A stretch of 7,276 nt of DNA. It comes from an uncultured Lachnospiraceae bacterium. GTDB taxonomy: Bacteria > Bacillota > Clostridia > Lachnospirales > Lachnospiraceae. Positions 5,398 through 7,276 of this stretch are shown piece by piece. The notes beneath the pieces were generated by a model that saw only the letters and a list, made by a program, of their open reading frames with translations, was not told the DNA's origin and did not search any database. The translations under genes and the position numbers were made by a program. Positions within the stretch are counted from its first letter, which is position 1. Every line of letters starts with the position of its first letter. The stretch lies in contig CANQYH010000161.1 of assembly GCA_947628025.1 (NCBI GenBank), positions 1-7,276 on the forward strand, given 5' to 3'.

Positions 5398-6591
5398 ATG
5401 CGGCAGGGATATTATACGTCGGGGGAATTTGCGAAGAAAGCGAACGTGACGGTCCGGACCATCCGGTTTTATGACCGGAAGGGGCTCTTAAAGCCCAGCA
5501 GGGTGGAAGAAAACGGGTACCGCCTCTATACCGATGAGGATTTCGGGCGGCTGCAGAAAATATTGTCCCTGAAATATCTGGGCTTTTCCCTGGAGGAGAT
5601 CATGGCGATGCCCATGGGCGACGACGCGGAGAGCGTGGCCCATTCGCTTGCGCTGCAGAAAAACCTGATCCAGAAACGGATCCGTCATCTGGAAACCATG
5701 AGCCGTTCCCTGGAGGATACGGCCCGTATGGTGGAACAGTCGCAGCAGGTGGACTGGAGCCGGATCCTGCATCTGATCCATATTACCAATATGGAGCACG
5801 CGCTGGTGGAGCAGTACAAAACGGCGGTGAATATCGACGTGCGGATCGGCCTGCACAGCCGCTTCTCGCATAATCCGGTGTCCTGGTTCGAATGGCTGGC
5901 GTCCCGGATCGATTTCACGGCGGCGCGGGACGTCCTGGAGGTGGGCTGCGGCAACGGGGAGCTGTGGCGGCATGTGCCCCGGCAGGTGACTGGCAGCCGG
6001 AACATCTGGGTGACGGACGTATCCGAGGGAATGGTGGAAGACGCGGCTGCGCGGCTGGGCGGCCGGGCGGAGGAGAGCGCGGAGGGGCTGCAGTTCCGGG
6101 TGGAAGACTGCCAGGACCTTTCCTGGGCGGACGGTTCCTTTGATATAGTGATTGCCAACCATGTGCTTTTTTATCTCAAGGATATTCGCCGGGCTCTCAT
6201 GGAGATCCGCCGGGTGCTGCGGCCGGGCGGGGTCTTTTACTGCAGTACCTACGGGCAGGCCCATATGAAAGAGATCACCTCCCTGGTGCAGGAATTTGAT
6301 CCCCGGATCAGCCTGTCGGAGGTGGCCCTGTACGAACTGTTCGGTCTGGAAAATGGCCAGGCCATGCTGGAGCAGGTCTTCGGAAAGGTACGGAAAGTAT
6401 TGTACGACGATTATCTCTGGGTGAATGAAGCGGAACCGCTGATGGATTATATTTTGTCCTGTCACGGAAACCAGGGCGAGTACCTGGGTCAGCGGCGGGA
6501 GGAATTCCGGCGTTTCCTGCAGGGGAAGATCGCGGAAAACGGCGGGATCCGGATCACAAAGATGGCGGGGATCTTTGTATGTGAGGAGTAG
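5398..6591 (+). CDS. MerR-type HTH regulator fused to a class I SAM-dependent methyltransferase
   Basis: The N terminus is a MerR winged-helix domain: YTSGEFAKKANVTVRTIRFY (residues 6-25), then DRKGLLKPSR and NGYRLYTDEDFGRLQKI, the usual helix-turn-helix and wing. A probable dimerisation helix follows at about 80-125. From about 135 comes a Rossmann-type methyltransferase: motif I VLEVGCGNGE (179-188), the acidic residue after strand 2 in VTDVSEGM (Asp207), FDIVIANHVLFYL (248-260) and the RRVLRPGG turn before strand 5. GGAGG at 5387-5391 lies 6 nt before ATG 5398, so the start is firm; total 397 residues. Most MerR proteins end in a ligand-binding domain, so a catalytic-type domain in that position is unusual. 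It may sense SAM or a SAM-dependent substrate, or methylate a small molecule and autoregulate. No diagnostic substrate motif is visible. The 86-nt upstream gap shows no clear MerR operator with a 19-bp spacer. Confidence 0.9.
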   Translation: MRQGYYTSGEFAKKANVTVRTIRFYDRKGLLKPSRVEENGYRLYTDEDFGRLQKILSLKYLGFSLEEIMAMPMGDDAESVAHSLALQKNLIQKRIRHLETMSRSLEDTARMVEQSQQVDWSRILHLIHITNMEHALVEQYKTAVNIDVRIGLHSRFSHNPVSWFEWLASRIDFTAARDVLEVGCGNGELWRHVPRQVTGSRNIWVTDVSEGMVEDAAARLGGRAEESAEGLQFRVEDCQDLSWADGSFDIVIANHVLFYLKDIRRALMEIRRVLRPGGVFYCSTYGQAHMKEITSLVQEFDPRISLSEVALYELFGLENGQAMLEQVFGKVRKVLYDDYLWVNEAEPLMDYILSCHGNQGEYLGQRREEFRRFLQGKIAENGGIRITKMAGIFVCEE

Positions 6592-6601
6592 TTTTTTGCC
6601 G

Positions 6602-6850
6602 TTATGGACGGAGAATGAGAAACGCCAGGGGTTTATTTGTGATTTTTGTTTAAGCGACTGTGGTTTTATGGACGAAAGGACGCCCAAAAAGTTTAAAGAA
6701 AGGTTTACTTGCGATCGTATTGCTCTGACTATGAATTATTGGACGAAAGAAGTGCGAACTGTCAAATGGTTTGCTTGCGGGCCATAACCGGCCGGCTGTG
6801 ATCTTATGGACGAGGGAACATGCAAAAACTTTAAAAGGACCGAATCGTTT
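6602..6850. repeat. Four diverged 64-71 bp repeats in the gap after the MerR-methyltransferase gene
   Basis: A core like TTATGGACGAAAG occurs four times, with GGACG at 6606-6610, 6670-6674, 6741-6745 and 6808-6812 (spacing 64, 71 and 67). A second shared block, GGTTTRYTTGYG-like, occurs at about 6629-6642, 6702-6714 and 6767-6780, and a CGACTGTGGTT/CGGCTGTGATC block precedes the second and fourth cores. The third copy has an extra T (TTATTGGACG). Units are too diverged to be recent. The 349-bp gap 6592-6940 has no gene I can support; short reading frames through it are translations of the repeats. The rest, 6851-6940, holds only the ribosome binding site of the next gene. The function is unknown; a dispersed intergenic repeat family is the simplest reading. 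Confidence 0.7.
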
Positions 6851-6940
6851 CGCTCCGCCTGAGCCGCGGCGGATGGCCGGTCTGATTTTAGAAATGGATC
6901 GGGAGAGAACGAAAAACGGAAGCGAAAAGGGGGAAGGACG

Positions 6941-7276
6941 ATGGACCGGATCGAACAGATGGAGCGGGAACTGGCCTACATAAAAAAGCGGGTCGAAAGC
7001 CTGGAGGAGAGGCTGGAACAGGAAAAACAGCGGCAGCAGACAGGCAATGTGCCGAACATCGCAAGGCGGCCGTGGAACGGGAACGGGCAGGCGGCAGGCT
7101 GGGGTGCGCGCCAGGGCGGACAGAGTGCCTGGCAGCCTGCACAGGGGAAAGATCTGCCGGTGCAGGGAGGGACCTTGCCTGCGCAGGGCATGAACCCGCC
7201 GCAACAGGGAGCAAATCAGCCGATACAGGGCATGGGACAACCTATGCAGGGAGCGCCCTCGCCGCAGCAGGAGACA
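6941..7276 (+). CDS. Coiled-coil protein with Gln/Pro/Gly-rich linker, N-terminal part (3' end outside window)
   Basis: An open frame of 112 codons starts at ATG 6941, after a purine-rich GGGGGAAGGA ribosome binding site (about 6929-6938), and runs off the window without a stop. Residues 1-33 form a strongly heptad-patterned, charged helix (MDRIEQMERELAYIKKRVES, then LEERLEQEKQRQQ), a probable coiled coil. From about residue 45 the sequence becomes low-complexity, rich in Gln, Gly, Pro and Ala, with loosely recurring QG-M and QP-x-QG units (for example PAQGMNPPQQG, NQPIQGMGQPMQG). No signal peptide is visible. This layout, a short coiled coil then a flexible linker, often precedes a multi-spanning membrane domain (for example DUF2339-type proteins), but no such domain lies in the window, so the family is unassigned. 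Its start codon context and regular codon phase support a real gene. Confidence 0.72.
   Translation, partial: MDRIEQMERELAYIKKRVESLEERLEQEKQRQQTGNVPNIARRPWNGNGQAAGWGARQGGQSAWQPAQGKDLPVQGGTLPAQGMNPPQQGANQPIQGMGQPMQGAPSPQQET

Noticed and set aside
6554..6597. Inverted repeat ACAAAGAT/ATCTTTGT (6556-6563, 6571-6578) followed by TTTTTT (6592-6597) at the end of the MerR-methyltransferase gene
   Set aside because: The stem is inside the coding region, AT-rich, and 13 nt from the T-tract, too far for a standard intrinsic terminator.
5488..6687. 399-codon frame on the minus strand opposite the MerR-methyltransferase gene
   Set aside because: His/Pro/Gln-rich antisense shadow with no recognisable motif, while the + strand has clear MerR and methyltransferase motifs.
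6575..6787. 70-codon open frame overlapping the end of the MerR-methyltransferase gene
   Set aside because: Begins inside that gene without a convincing ribosome binding site, and its sequence is the translation of the intergenic repeat units.
6785..6798. CCGGCCGG palindrome near 6788-6795
   Set aside because: Short GC palindrome expected by base composition; no T-tract or partner motif.

Overview
The window looks like chromosomal DNA from a fairly GC-rich Bacillota, most plausibly a Lachnospiraceae/Clostridia-type gut anaerobe. This is inferred from strong GGAGG-type ribosome binding sites, the style of the cobalamin proteins, and a sigma-A-like promoter; no rRNA or marker gene is present to confirm it. 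All supported genes lie on the + strand. I saw no tRNA, rRNA, CRISPR array, transposase or phage gene.

Region 1 (1-2931) is the end of a cobalamin (B12) nucleotide-loop assembly cluster: the 3' part of cobT, then cobU, cobS and a short 110-residue CobU-like protein. CobU activates adenosylcobinamide to its GDP form, CobT makes alpha-ribazole phosphate, and CobS joins the two at the membrane. Three things are odd here. The long CobU has an extra segment of about 50 residues and has lost the usual NEVGxGIVP motif, while the short CobU-like protein keeps that motif and lacks the histidine region. The 3' end of cobU is followed by a frameshifted 84-bp second copy of its own C-terminal coding sequence (74/84 identical). 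The cobT-cobU gap holds about 2.7 copies of a 70-71 bp repeat.

Region 2 (2942-5311) begins with a good promoter (TTGGAA-17-TATAAT) and carries two closely spaced genes. The first encodes a DUF1538 integral membrane protein and the second a two-domain P-II-like protein. Both proteins are internally duplicated, which suggests a membrane transporter or channel of unknown substrate with its own dedicated P-II-type regulator. This is the most interesting functional unit in the window.

Region 3 (5398-6591) encodes a MerR-type DNA-binding domain fused to a class I SAM-dependent methyltransferase. It is followed by 349 bp without a convincing gene, filled largely by four diverged repeats of 64-71 bp that share a TTATGGACGAAAG-like core. 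Region 4 (6941 to the window end) is the start of a gene encoding an N-terminal coiled coil followed by a Gln/Pro/Gly-rich linker. It runs off the window.
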